A DNA stretch of 64,000 bases, taken from the NCBI RefSeq assembly GCF_007003975.1, contig NZ_VFTC01000004.1, positions 1 to 64,000 on the forward strand, read 5' to 3'. The translations under genes were made by a program, and so were the position numbers. Shown piece by piece: positions 43,247-51,067 of this stretch. Source of the DNA: Mesorhizobium sp. WSM4306 (GTDB taxonomy: Bacteria; Pseudomonadota; Alphaproteobacteria; Rhizobiales; Rhizobiaceae). The notes under the pieces are model-generated. The model ran no database searches. It was not told where the DNA came from and worked only from the letters and a program-made list of their open reading frames with translations. Within the stretch, counting starts at the first letter, position 1, and each line of letters begins with the position of its first letter.

Positions 43247-44124
43247 TCTTCCCGAAAATCCTGAACTGAGGCGTGACGAAGTTTGGCCTCGCCGCGCAGA
43301 TGGCGGACCCGCGCGGTGATACCTGGCTTCACCCATTCGACGTCTCCATCGGCCTCCGCGGTCGGGACACCGGCCGGCTGAGCCGTGCGATCGCCCTCTA
43401 TCCGCTGCCATAGCCGCTCCTTGATTGCACGGCCGGTGGCGATAACGGCTTTGCCAACATATTTGCCGTCCCGTGCGAAAAGCCCCTCCGTCTGTTTGCC
43501 GGCCTCGCGCTTGACGCCGAGGAGGTCGAGTTCATCGACATCCCAGCATTTGGTTTTTACCCAGGCATCGGAATCGCCGCTTCGGTATGGGCTACCCCGG
43601 CGCTTCGAAACAATGCCCTCAAGGCCCATTTTCCCCGCCGCCTCGTAGAACGCGGCGCCACCGCCCTCGACATGCTGGCTGTACTGGATGATACCGTCGG
43701 CCGGCTTGACCAAGTCCCACAGTATCGCCTTACGCTCGATCGCCGGCAACGGGCGCAAATCCTGGCCGTCCTTGTGCAGGATGTCGAAGGCGACGAATGC
43801 GAGTAGTTCGGCGTTCCATGTCATGCGGGCGTGCATCTGATGAAAATTTGGCCGCCCATCCGCTTCGGGAGCTATCATCTCGCCATCGATGATGAATGCT
43901 TTCGCCGGCAGTTTCTCGGCCGCGTTGACGACAGGCCAGAAGCGTTTCGACCAATCATGCCCATTCTTCGTAAAGGCCCGGGCGCCGGCCCAGTCGAGGA
44001 TGAGCTGGACGCGGAAACCGTCATACTTGATCTCGTGCAGCCAATCATCGCTGGCTGGCGGTTCCAGCACCAAGCGTGGTTCCTGCGGTTTGATAAATCT
44101 CAGCCGCTCACCATCGTTACGCAT
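43243..44124 (-). CDS. ATP-dependent DNA ligase, stand-alone (LigD ligase-domain type)
   Basis: The 293-residue enzyme seals DNA nicks using ATP. Motif I EIKYDGFR gives the nucleophile Lys33. Later motifs are TKNGHDW (III region), IDGEMI (IIIa-like), FVAFDILHKDGQDLR, GLEGIVSKRRGSPYRSG (motif IV) and WVKTKC (motif V). An OB-like C-terminal part ends VEWVKPGITARVRHLRGE. It lacks the polymerase and phosphoesterase domains of full LigD, and no Ku gene is nearby. The stop codon overlaps a DUF768 start. Rhizobia often carry several such ligases on accessory DNA. Confidence 0.9.
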   Translation of the reverse strand: MRNDGERLRFIKPQEPRLVLEPPASDDWLHEIKYDGFRVQLILDWAGARAFTKNGHDWSKRFWPVVNAAEKLPAKAFIIDGEMIAPEADGRPNFHQMHARMTWNAELLAFVAFDILHKDGQDLRPLPAIERKAILWDLVKPADGIIQYSQHVEGGGAAFYEAAGKMGLEGIVSKRRGSPYRSGDSDAWVKTKCWDVDELDLLGVKREAGKQTEGLFARDGKYVGKAVIATGRAIKERLWQRIEGDRTAQPAGVPTAEADGDVEWVKPGITARVRHLRGEAKLRHASVQDFREE

Positions 44125-44236
44125 GGACGCACTCCCACCCGCCGCGATTTAATAAGCTCAAGCTAAAATGGTTCCCAAATCGGGAAACCAAATAGCTCTC
44201 GCCACGTTTAGGCGCTCAAACGACCGGAAGGGTGTC

Positions 44237-44527
44237 ATGGCCAATTTCTTGCCACTTTCCGTGAAGCTCGTGGACGGCACAAAAATGTCGGTGTCATCCA
44301 TCTGTGAGGCTGAGGTGGCTCTGCAGGGACAGTGGAAAAATAGACGAGCAGCGCCATACAAGGATGCTTGCCGGCTCATCGCTGCAGCCAAGGCGGGAAC
44401 CTGCAATCCGGCCATCGCGTTTGCGGCTTTCAAGGCCGCCGCTATCGATCAGCGCCTGTTGCTGCCTGCCGAAAAGAGTGCAGCGCTCAAAATGTGGGAT
44501 GGCCTGCGTGAGGACATGCAGAAATGA
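44237..44527 (+). CDS. DUF982 domain protein
   Basis: The 96-residue protein (MANFLPLSVKLVDGTKMSVS, EVALQGQWKNRRAAPYKDAC, FAAFKAAAIDQRLLLP) has the DUF982 arrangement: an N-terminal strand pair, W with a basic loop and two helices. DUF982 is a rhizobial family without known function. GGAAGG precedes the ATG. It leads a four-gene cluster; its stop overlaps the next start (ATGA). Confidence 0.75.
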   Translation: MANFLPLSVKLVDGTKMSVSSICEAEVALQGQWKNRRAAPYKDACRLIAAAKAGTCNPAIAFAAFKAAAIDQRLLLPAEKSAALKMWDGLREDMQK

Positions 44528-44757
44528 CGAAGCTCTCGGATCTAGGTCCACTTGTCATAGGGCCACGGCACGGGGCCGAGCCGGCCGATAAGAAAGATTG
44601 GTTCTACAACTGCCCGCACTGTGGCCAGCTGGTCGACCAACGAGACGCGCGCCAAGTGTTCTATCACGAAGGTCCCGGGCACGAACCGCTAGAGCCAGAG
44701 GACAGTGCGACTATTCTGAAATTCATAGGTCGGAAGGCAACTGACACACGCAGCTAG
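44524..44757 (+). CDS. Small zinc-finger-like protein, C-x2-C...H-x4-H (copy 1)
   Basis: The 77-residue protein contains CPHCGQLVDQRDARQVFYHE and GPGHEPLE. The spacing C-x2-C...H-x4-H is that of a compact zinc site. It shares this whole block with the gene at 44954 (consensus CPxCGQxxDxRDxRQVxYH). It is coupled to the DUF982 gene by ATGA and precedes the DUF3606 gene by five bases. Confidence 0.7.
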   Translation: MTKLSDLGPLVIGPRHGAEPADKKDWFYNCPHCGQLVDQRDARQVFYHEGPGHEPLEPEDSATILKFIGRKATDTRS

Positions 44758-44762
44758 AAACC

Positions 44763-44957
44763 ATGAAGATGGCAGACGACAAGAGCAAACGCGATTTCCG
44801 CGACCGCGACAGGGTATCGGCTGATGAGGATTATGAGGTTCAGTACTTCGCCAAAAAGGCCGGAATTACGCCTCAACAGGTGAAGGATCTGATCGCCAAG
44901 CATGGGAACAGTCGCGCGACGCTTGAGCGCGAAGCCAAGGCGCTGTCGAAATCATGA
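44763..44957 (+). CDS. DUF3606 domain protein
   Basis: The 64-residue protein (MADDKSKRDFRDRDRVSADE, YEVQYFAKKAGITPQQVKDL) matches DUF3606, small proteins of rhizobia and other alphaproteobacteria with a helix-turn-helix-like C-terminal half. ATG 44769 is an equally good start and gives the usual MADDKSK beginning. Its stop overlaps the next gene (ATGA). Confidence 0.8.
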   Translation: MKMADDKSKRDFRDRDRVSADEDYEVQYFAKKAGITPQQVKDLIAKHGNSRATLEREAKALSKS

Positions 44958-45139
44958 CGCGGCTATCCGATCTCGGCAGACCAATAATCGGGCACCGACA
45001 TGAAGGACCCCCTGCAAGCGAGCTCGAGCATTTCATCGCTTGCCCTGTTTGCGGCCAACAAATCGACATGCGCGATTTGCGCCAGGTCGCCTATCATGCC
45101 GACCCGGAGCACGAACAGCCCCTCGAACTGGACGCCTAG
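44954..45139 (+). CDS. Small zinc-finger-like protein, C-x2-C...H-x4-H (copy 2)
   Basis: The 61-residue paralogue of 44524-44757 begins MTRLSDLGRPIIGHRHEGPP and contains CPVCGQQIDMRDLRQVAYHA and DPEHEQPLE. All four putative ligands are conserved with copy 1. It overlaps the DUF3606 stop by four bases. The repeated order (small protein, then this finger) suggests a duplicated two-gene unit. Confidence 0.7.
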   Translation: MTRLSDLGRPIIGHRHEGPPASELEHFIACPVCGQQIDMRDLRQVAYHADPEHEQPLELDA

Positions 45140-45169
45140 GACGCACAGTGCCGAAATACCGTTGAGGAA

Positions 45170-45340
45170 ATGGACGGTGATAACGTTACGGCCACCAACA
45201 TCGTCAACGCCACTACACCGATCAAGGCGGCGCGGAAAGCGACGGAACGCGATGTCACTCTGCGCACCAGCGAACCCATTTGGATCAGGGTCACAGACGA
45301 AAAACGCGGCCACATCTTCGAATACAGCTTCAGCCTGTAG
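45170..45340 (+). CDS. Small hypothetical protein, 56 residues
   Basis: Short frame MDGDNVTATNIVNATTPIKA to RVTDEKRGHIFEYSFSL with TGAGGA just before the ATG. Beta-rich composition. It follows the zinc-finger cluster by 30 bases on the same strand and may belong to the operon. Confidence 0.45.
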   Translation: MDGDNVTATNIVNATTPIKAARKATERDVTLRTSEPIWIRVTDEKRGHIFEYSFSL

Positions 45341-45390
45341 ATCCATGTTGGGCTCGCCTTGCGTTTCAGGCTGAGTTTTTTGGACGTACC

Positions 45391-45618
45391 ATGCCGTCGA
45401 CGTCGATACGCAAGTTCGACTATAACCCGAACACCAGGGTTCTCTCGGTCTGGTTTGTAGCCAGCGGCAAGCACTATGAGTTCTTGGACGTACCGCTTGA
45501 GGCCTTTGACGCGTTTCAATCCGCCTTTGCTAAGGGCCGCTACTTCAACAGCCACATCCGCAATCATTACGCATTCCGGCTTGCGGAGGGGAAGGCACGA
45601 AGCGCATCGGGCGATTGA
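45391..45618 (+). CDS. KTSC domain protein
   Basis: The 75-residue protein has the KTSC fold pattern: IRKFDYNPNTRVLSVWFVAS, YEFLDVPLEAFDAFQSAFAK and GRYFNSHIRNHYAF. In this copy the usual S-x2-I...Y start is SIRKFDY. KTSC domains occur alone or fused to lysyl-tRNA synthetase-like or phage proteins and are of unknown function. The long frame upstream of MPSTS is not protein-like. Confidence 0.8.
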   Translation: MPSTSIRKFDYNPNTRVLSVWFVASGKHYEFLDVPLEAFDAFQSAFAKGRYFNSHIRNHYAFRLAEGKARSASGD

Positions 45619-45708
45619 CATAAGCGCTAAGAGGGAAAGCCCGTCCTGCTGCATGTCGCATCGCTGCAAAAACGCCCTGAGGCCGCACTTCGACAAGGCC
45701 AGCTAAAA

Positions 45709-45739
45709 AGCCGCCGCTCCCCGGGAGAAAGCAGCGGCT
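45709..45739 (-). terminator. Terminator-like hairpin, minus-strand direction
   Basis: agccgccgct and agcagcggct pair with one mismatch around an 11-base loop, with aaaaa on the left. No minus-strand gene lies directly upstream, so it is an orphan member of the aaaaagccc hairpin set. Confidence 0.4.
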
Positions 45740-45833
45740 CTGACCGCATCCACACGGTCTTTACAGCAGTACGGCATTTCCTGCTGCGACATTTCAACTT
45801 CGCGTGTTGCCTGATCGTTCCGCCAGAAATGCA

Positions 45834-45866
45834 AAATGCCCGCTGAGAGCGTGACAACGGGCATTT
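45834..45866. terminator. Bidirectional terminator-like hairpin
   Basis: aaatgcccg (45834-45842) and cgggcattt (45858-45866) are a perfect 9-bp stem with A on the left and T on the right. It could end the KTSC transcript in the plus direction. The rest of 45619-46080 has no supported gene. Confidence 0.55.
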
Positions 45867-46080
45867 CGTTGCGTCCGAATCAGGGAGGGGCCCCGACCCG
45901 GGATATCCTAGAAATGCCCAGGGCGCCGATTTTGTTCCCTCGGAAGCCCTTTCCGATTGGCGTTGGTGGCACGGCTAGCCCGACGGCGGAGGGAGGAAAA
46001 TCAGATTCTGAACCCTCATGGGAACGAACGGGACTTCCAACAATTGTTACATCGTCTCAGCGTTTTATTAGGAGGATCTC

Positions 46081-46158
46081 ATGGGACGCGGTATCTTGCT
46101 GTGGTTGCTCGGGGTTCCGATCCCCATCATCATTCTGCTCATGCTCTTTGCGCGATAG
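46081..46158 (+). CDS. Tiny membrane protein, 25 residues
   Basis: MGRGILLWLLGVPIPIIILL then MLFAR is one hydrophobic helix with a basic start and end. AGGAGG lies five bases before the ATG. Very short peptides of this MGRGILLWLLGVPIPIIILL type are recurrent in rhizobial genomes. It ends nine bases before the next membrane protein, so they share a transcript. It is below usual gene-calling length. Confidence 0.7.
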   Translation: MGRGILLWLLGVPIPIIILLMLFAR

Positions 46159-46167
46159 GGGGTGGAA

Positions 46168-47085
46168 ATGCAAACCGTCCTCTCACCAACGGACGTTTCG
46201 GCGGTTACTGAATCTTCGTCATCGGCGGTCAGTTGGGGGCCGATAGTCGCCGGCGCCTTGGCGGCATCGACTCTGACAGTTATCCTTTTGCTGGTCGGTT
46301 CAGGTCTTGGGCTGACGATGGTTTCGCCCTGGATCGGATCCAGCGCCTCCGTCACAACCTTCACGGTTTCGGCCGCTGCCTGGCTTGTCGTGGTGCAGTG
46401 GCTGTCAGCCGGTGTTGGCGGCTATCTTACCGGTCGGCTGCGCACCAAATGGGTGAACGTCCACACCGACGAAGTCTATTTTCGTGACACCGCTCACGGA
46501 TTTCTCGCCTGGGCGTTGGCTACCTTGTTGGTTGCTGGTGTTCTCGGCTCGGCTCTTTCTTCAGCGCTAGGCTCGGGTGTGCAAGCAGCCTCCTCTGTGG
46601 CTTCTGGCGCTGCGTTGGGGGCTTCTTCTTCTGCGGCGAGCAACGGGGGTCCCTCAACTGACAATTTTCTCGGCTACTTTGTCGATACGCTGTTTCGGCC
46701 AACCAATACCGGGACTGTGGCCGCAGCTGACCAAAACGATGCTGCCGCGACTGGGCAGGCAACACGCATTCTGATCGCCAGCGCCGCAAATGGCGAGGTT
46801 TCAGCGGATGACAAAACTTATCTGGCGCGACTGGTCGCTTCCCGCACCGGTCTATCAGAGGCGGATGCCAAAACTAGGGTCGACACTGTGCTAGCCAACG
46901 TTGACGCCGCCAAAAACAAGGCCAAAGCGGCGGCCGACACTGCCCGGAAAGCTAGTGCCACATTTGCGCTCCTGGGTGCCCTGTCGTTGGTGATAGGCGC
47001 GTTCATAGCAAGCGTTGCTGCAGCGCTGGGTGGCAAGCAGAGAGACGAGGAGGAGGCGCTGTTTGTTCGCAACGACGTTCATTGA
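46168..47085 (+). CDS. Hypothetical membrane protein with four transmembrane helices
   Basis: The 305-residue protein has helices near residues 23-50, 63-88, 110-135 and 268-292. Between the last two lies an Ala/Ser-rich extracytoplasmic region with SAANGEVSADDKTYLARLVA and a Lys/Ala coiled segment. Similar proteins occur in many rhizobia; function unknown. ATG 46168 is preferred over GTG 46162. It overlaps the BRCT gene by 23 bases. Confidence 0.75.
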   Translation: MQTVLSPTDVSAVTESSSSAVSWGPIVAGALAASTLTVILLLVGSGLGLTMVSPWIGSSASVTTFTVSAAAWLVVVQWLSAGVGGYLTGRLRTKWVNVHTDEVYFRDTAHGFLAWALATLLVAGVLGSALSSALGSGVQAASSVASGAALGASSSAASNGGPSTDNFLGYFVDTLFRPTNTGTVAAADQNDAAATGQATRILIASAANGEVSADDKTYLARLVASRTGLSEADAKTRVDTVLANVDAAKNKAKAAADTARKASATFALLGALSLVIGAFIASVAAALGGKQRDEEEALFVRNDVH

Positions 47086-47395
47086 AGTGCTGAAGCCGAC
47101 GACCTTGCCTCTCTGCAACCCGGCCCCAACCTTGACGTTCCCCGACCGGCTATACTGCTTCACAGGCACGTTCAATTTTGGTCAGCGAAAACACTGCGAA
47201 CAGGCTATTGCAGATCGCGGTGGCTTCTCCGGAGGCCTTAACCAGAAAACGGAGGTTCTGGTGATTGGTGCCTACGCCACCGAATCGTGGAAGGACTCGT
47301 CATTTGGAGACAAGATCGTCAAGGCGACCGGTTGGCGCGACCAGGGATTTCCGATCTCGATCGTGGCGGAGAGCCACTGGGTCGATTTTCTTTGA
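47063..47395 (+). CDS. BRCT domain protein
   Basis: The 110-residue product is almost entirely one BRCT domain: DRLYCFTGTFNFGQRKHCEQ, AIADRGGFSGGLNQKTEVLV, IGAYATESWKDSSFGDKIVK and ISIVAESHWVDFL. BRCT domains bind phosphopeptides or DNA ends in repair proteins such as LigA. TTG 47063 is chosen because GAGGAGG precedes it by eight bases. The start falls inside the upstream membrane-protein gene, so translation is probably coupled. It could be a detached piece of a larger protein, but the ribosome site argues for a real short gene. Confidence 0.72.
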   Translation: MFATTFIEVLKPTTLPLCNPAPTLTFPDRLYCFTGTFNFGQRKHCEQAIADRGGFSGGLNQKTEVLVIGAYATESWKDSSFGDKIVKATGWRDQGFPISIVAESHWVDFL

Positions 47396-47648
47396 TGCGA
47401 TTGGCGCACCGCTGGGGCGGTCTACGGGCCCGGGGCGCTAGATGCAAGTCTTGCCAGCCTGCCCGCAGTCGCCGCTTCGATGCTGGCCTTGCTCACTGCG
47501 TAATGCCGTGACGCCAGCCAAGCGCAAGGTATAGTTTTTCGTTTTCTAGCCACACGATCAGCCTCCTCCGTCGGATCTACTGCCAGACGCCGGAAGCGGA
47601 TCGTGTGGGCCTGCTCGCGAGCCGCTCGAAATGGATGTGTAAAGAAAA

Positions 47649-47674
47649 AGCCCACTGACCTTGGCCACTGGGCT
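47649..47674 (-). terminator. Terminator of the recombinase/RepB-like operon
   Basis: agccca and tgggct pair, with further pairs inside, preceded by aaagaaaaa on the plus strand. On the minus strand this is a stem followed by a U-tract, 70 bases past the stop of the RepB-like gene. Nothing else is recognised in 47396-47743. Confidence 0.55.
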
Positions 47675-47743
47675 TCAACATCTGAATGACCAGACGTCAG
47701 TCTTCGGATGAGGAAGCGGCCACCACCCCACAATCGAATCCCA

Positions 47744-48577
47744 CTATTTGTGGAAAGGCACAGACAAATTGTGAAACTCTTCAAAATGGCCTGGAAAATT
47801 GCGGGCCAGATATCGCACCACTCTGGAATTATCCATCATCCGGTCGAAAAAACGGTTGGCTGAGACGAGCTCCAGGCCCACTTGGCCATGATTTTCCACG
47901 GCGCTTAGAACCGCAAGGCTCAGCTCGCCGACCTCGCACACCATCGCGCCGCGCTGGTCTTCAGCCTGTGTGGTGATCGTTGAGAGATTGCAATCCTTGG
48001 CCAGCAGGGCTTGTGGTGTCAGAGCGACGAGTAGCCTCGCGTAGGTGATCCTGACCCGGTCCATCGCCACCATCAGCCGGGCAATCTCCAATTGCCTGGC
48101 TGGCAGCACCTTCTGGAGAAACCCGAAGGTTTTTGTTTTCACCGGCGCGTCCCGAAGCAGGTCGAGGACATCAGGGCAAATTCCGTTAACGAGTTTCCGG
48201 TTCTCGCCGGTCTCGGAAGCGGGTTTTCCGGGAGGGCAGAACATTTGCGGCTCGCGGGTCGCGCCACGCAACCTATGTGCCAGTAGCCTTGGCATTGTCC
48301 CGAGGCCCTCAGACACCAGCACGGCGCAAAATTGCTTGTCGCGCATCACCAGGTGGAGCGCCGCGACGATCCGGTCCAGGCTCTGTTCAGACTTTGCCGC
48401 TTCGGCGACGAAATCGCGCATGCGTTTGCATTCTGTATCGTAGGTCGCCAAAAATTCGTGCGAACGAAGCCTCTTCTTGGACCCTATTGCGCCAGCAGCA
48501 ATATTCCTCGCATGTCTGTTGCCACCGTTTTCCAGTGCGCGGTAGGCGGCGTCCTTCGGCAAGCGCTTGGCTACCAA
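47744..48577 (-). CDS. RepB plasmid-partition C-terminal domain-like protein
   Basis: The 277-residue protein contains ICPDVLDLLRDAPVKTKTFG and LQKVLPARQLEIARLMVAMD, then ITYARLLVALTPQALL. This resembles the C-terminal domain of RepB/ParB-type partition proteins of alphaproteobacterial plasmids. The ParB nuclease-like N-terminal domain is absent. It overlaps the serine recombinase gene by seven bases. Such recombinase plus RepB-like pairs are known from integrative elements and might control element maintenance. The family call is moderately sure. Confidence 0.65.
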   Translation of the reverse strand: MVAKRLPKDAAYRALENGGNRHARNIAAGAIGSKKRLRSHEFLATYDTECKRMRDFVAEAAKSEQSLDRIVAALHLVMRDKQFCAVLVSEGLGTMPRLLAHRLRGATREPQMFCPPGKPASETGENRKLVNGICPDVLDLLRDAPVKTKTFGFLQKVLPARQLEIARLMVAMDRVRITYARLLVALTPQALLAKDCNLSTITTQAEDQRGAMVCEVGELSLAVLSAVENHGQVGLELVSANRFFDRMMDNSRVVRYLARNFPGHFEEFHNLSVPFHK

Positions 48578-50163
48578 GTCGCGCCCCCGACAGGCTCTCG
48601 CTCTGCCAGCCTGATAATTGGGTTGAGCGCGGGAAAAAAATAGGTGTCCAGCGGTGCCCCATTGATGGCGTGCAGTTCCGATTTGCCCGCGATCTCATGC
48701 GCAGGAGCAATCAAATAGTCCCGAATGGTCAGGTCGCCGGGATTCATACGGATCAGGACGAAAATATCCGGCAGCGGCCGTTGATCGGCCTTCGAAAACC
48801 AGCGTGGATAGCCGAAGCCGGAAACCCTGCATCGCCCTATTGTAATCGCCACGGTGATCTCCTCGTTTATCCGCAGGAGGTCCGTCGCTATGTCATGGGC
48901 AGCAACCCCGCCCCGCCTTTCCATCGCGCCCACGAGATCCCGGATAACCTGCAGCCTCATTGCTTCCAGGCGCCGGTTCACGCCGATGTAGCGGTAGTTT
49001 TTGGATGGCTCGTATCCGATAAGTTCATAGGCTTTGACGATGGTTCCAAAACGCCACTGGTAGCGTTGGGACGGCGGGCACTCGGAATCAGCGTCGATCA
49101 TGGCTAACGACAAGGCGCCACGGCGAGCCAAAAGTGCCCTAAGGGCGGCCAGCATCTCGTCATTGGTCATGTGGCGATAGATGGTCTTGAGGACGATCTG
49201 CGCCCGGTCGAACAGTTTGCGGTCGACGATAGGCTCCAGGACGTTTTCCACCCGCACCCACTGTTCCGGGGGATTGTGGACTTGATGGCTTCTCAGCCGG
49301 GCCGAATGCTTGTTCCAGACGCTGTTGCCAATGTAATTTTCGTTGGTCAGCACCGAGTGCACGGATTCCCGCGTCCATGGTCGCCCCAAATCGCTGAGCA
49401 CGCCGCGCTTGTTGAGCAGTCTTGCCATCTCCAGCTCTGTCTTGCGTGTTCTGACAAAGTGACTGAAGATCCACCTCACCGTCGCAATCTCGTCAGGCGG
49501 TCCGAGCACCAGAACTACTCGATCCGTTTGCTGGCTCTTGTATTCGTAGGATGAAAGAATGCCCTTTGAGCGGCCGTGTTGATCGACAAGCAAGCGCCGC
49601 AGGCCAAAGCCGGCCTTCGCGCCTTGCCGGAAGCCCAGCCGCACCAACCTCGCCTGGCCGATGAAGACTTTTTGCGAGAGCATTCTGCTCTGCTCGGCAG
49701 CCATGCTGCGTTTGATTGCTTTGAGTACATCTGACCCGATGCTGCCGTCGTTTGCGAATTGCTCGGCGCAAAATTCGATCCGGACTCCGGCTATCTGGCA
49801 CCGATACTCATAGACGGCGCTCTCATCGATATTCTGGAACCGTCCCCAGCGGCTGACATCGTACACCACGACCGTTTCGAAATCGGCTCTTCCGCTTTCG
49901 ACATCGGCCAGCAACCGCTGAAGGCCGGGACGGCCTCCGAGGTTGAGACCGCTACGACCGGCGTCCTCGTAGGTTGCAACAATGTCGTAGCCCATGATCT
50001 CGGCGTAGTCTCGTATGGCATCTCGCTGGTTGTCGATCGAATAGGTCTGGTGGTCTGTCGACATGCGCAGATACTGGGCCGCACGCACCACGCGCCTGCC
50101 TGAGGGGGCTTTTAGGGCCGCTGCAACCTCGTCCATCGCTTGCGCTGTCCTGCCGGCTTGCAT
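48571..50163 (-). CDS. Large serine site-specific recombinase
   Basis: The 530-residue protein has a resolvase domain (AAQYLRMSTDHQTYSIDNQR with the nucleophile Ser; YEDAGRSGLNLGGRPGLQRL; VVVYDVSRWGRF). A recombinase domain (LARLVRLGF-like arm, NKRGVLSDLGRPWTRESVHS, LTNENYIGNSVWNK) and a long C-terminal DNA-binding part follow. Large serine recombinases integrate and excise phages and islands. The start may be 50163 or 50136; neither has a strong ribosome site. No flanking att repeats were identified by eye. Confidence 0.9.
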   Translation of the reverse strand: MQAGRTAQAMDEVAAALKAPSGRRVVRAAQYLRMSTDHQTYSIDNQRDAIRDYAEIMGYDIVATYEDAGRSGLNLGGRPGLQRLLADVESGRADFETVVVYDVSRWGRFQNIDESAVYEYRCQIAGVRIEFCAEQFANDGSIGSDVLKAIKRSMAAEQSRMLSQKVFIGQARLVRLGFRQGAKAGFGLRRLLVDQHGRSKGILSSYEYKSQQTDRVVLVLGPPDEIATVRWIFSHFVRTRKTELEMARLLNKRGVLSDLGRPWTRESVHSVLTNENYIGNSVWNKHSARLRSHQVHNPPEQWVRVENVLEPIVDRKLFDRAQIVLKTIYRHMTNDEMLAALRALLARRGALSLAMIDADSECPPSQRYQWRFGTIVKAYELIGYEPSKNYRYIGVNRRLEAMRLQVIRDLVGAMERRGGVAAHDIATDLLRINEEITVAITIGRCRVSGFGYPRWFSKADQRPLPDIFVLIRMNPGDLTIRDYLIAPAHEIAGKSELHAINGAPLDTYFFPALNPIIRLAEREPVGGATW

Positions 50164-50372
50164 GCTAACAATCAGCGACCTGTTGTTTGGTTGAAAACAA
50201 CCGTCCAGTTTGTGTCGAATGCCGGGCTTCTCTGTTTGGAAAGCATAGCCTTCAACTGCCGGGAAACCGTGACACACTTCGTGAGCCGGCGTGCCGCCGT
50301 TTGGCCGCAATGCGCCAGCAACTGGCAACCATTCGCTCCAATCCGCGTTTGGGGCTTCAAAGGAGTTCCAGG

Positions 50373-50690
50373 ATGATCATCAAGAAAGCCATTGCCGCCG
50401 TGCTCATGACTGCCGCGCTGGCAGGCTGCGCGACCCAGACCGAACAGCAGCAGCGGGCGACCACCGGCGCGCTCGTCGGCGGCGGCGTCGGCGCGCTTGC
50501 CGGCCAGGCGCTGGGTGGCAACACCAAGAGCACGGTTATCGGTGCGGCCGGCGGCGCCCTGCTGGGTGCCGTCATCGGCCAGTCGACCACGCCACAGCGG
50601 CGCGGCGAACAGCTCTGCCGCTACCAGGACCGCTACGGCCGGATTTACACGGCACCCTGCGACGACCGGTATTACAACGGCGATTATTGA
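50373..50690 (+). CDS. Glycine-zipper lipoprotein, 17-kDa antigen-like
   Basis: The 105-residue precursor has a lipoprotein signal with lipobox LAGC (Cys19). A glycine zipper follows (TTGALVGGGVGALAGQALGG, VIGAAGGALLGAVIGQSTT) and then a Cys-containing end CRYQDRYGRIYTAPC. Such proteins sit in the outer membrane. AAAGGAG precedes the ATG. The paralogue at 63458 shares both the zipper and the CRY-DRYGR-Y-C ending. No gene was seen in 50691-51067. Confidence 0.87.
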   Translation: MIIKKAIAAVLMTAALAGCATQTEQQQRATTGALVGGGVGALAGQALGGNTKSTVIGAAGGALLGAVIGQSTTPQRRGEQLCRYQDRYGRIYTAPCDDRYYNGDY

Positions 50691-51067
50691 GCGAAGCGCC
50701 GGTACTGACACCTTCTCCCCTACCGAACGAAGGCATCAGCAAAGCGACGCATAAGGGGTGTTCCACGGAAGGCCACGCCATTCTGCTGGAACACCCTGTG
50801 ATTCGTCTCGGCGCTGAGCGCCGATCCACCTTCTTCTATAAGGGCAGAAGGAAAGAGCTACTCCTCCTCCCCCGTGCCACTTTTTCAGCACCGCCAGCTA
50901 CGCCTCCTACGATCGGTCGGCTGCGGTCGCCGACGGTCTGCTGCAAGATCGACCAATCGACCAGCACCATTTCACCGTCCTGCCCAGTTGAGTGTGCGTC
51001 GCAAAACTTTCTTGTGCATCGCAGCAATCGATGCGTAGATAGGCAAAGTAAAACTGGCGGAAACGGG

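Noticed and set aside
48571..50328. Attachment-site direct repeats for the serine recombinase
   Set aside because: No convincing direct repeat was found by eye on both sides; an alignment of occupied and empty sites is needed.
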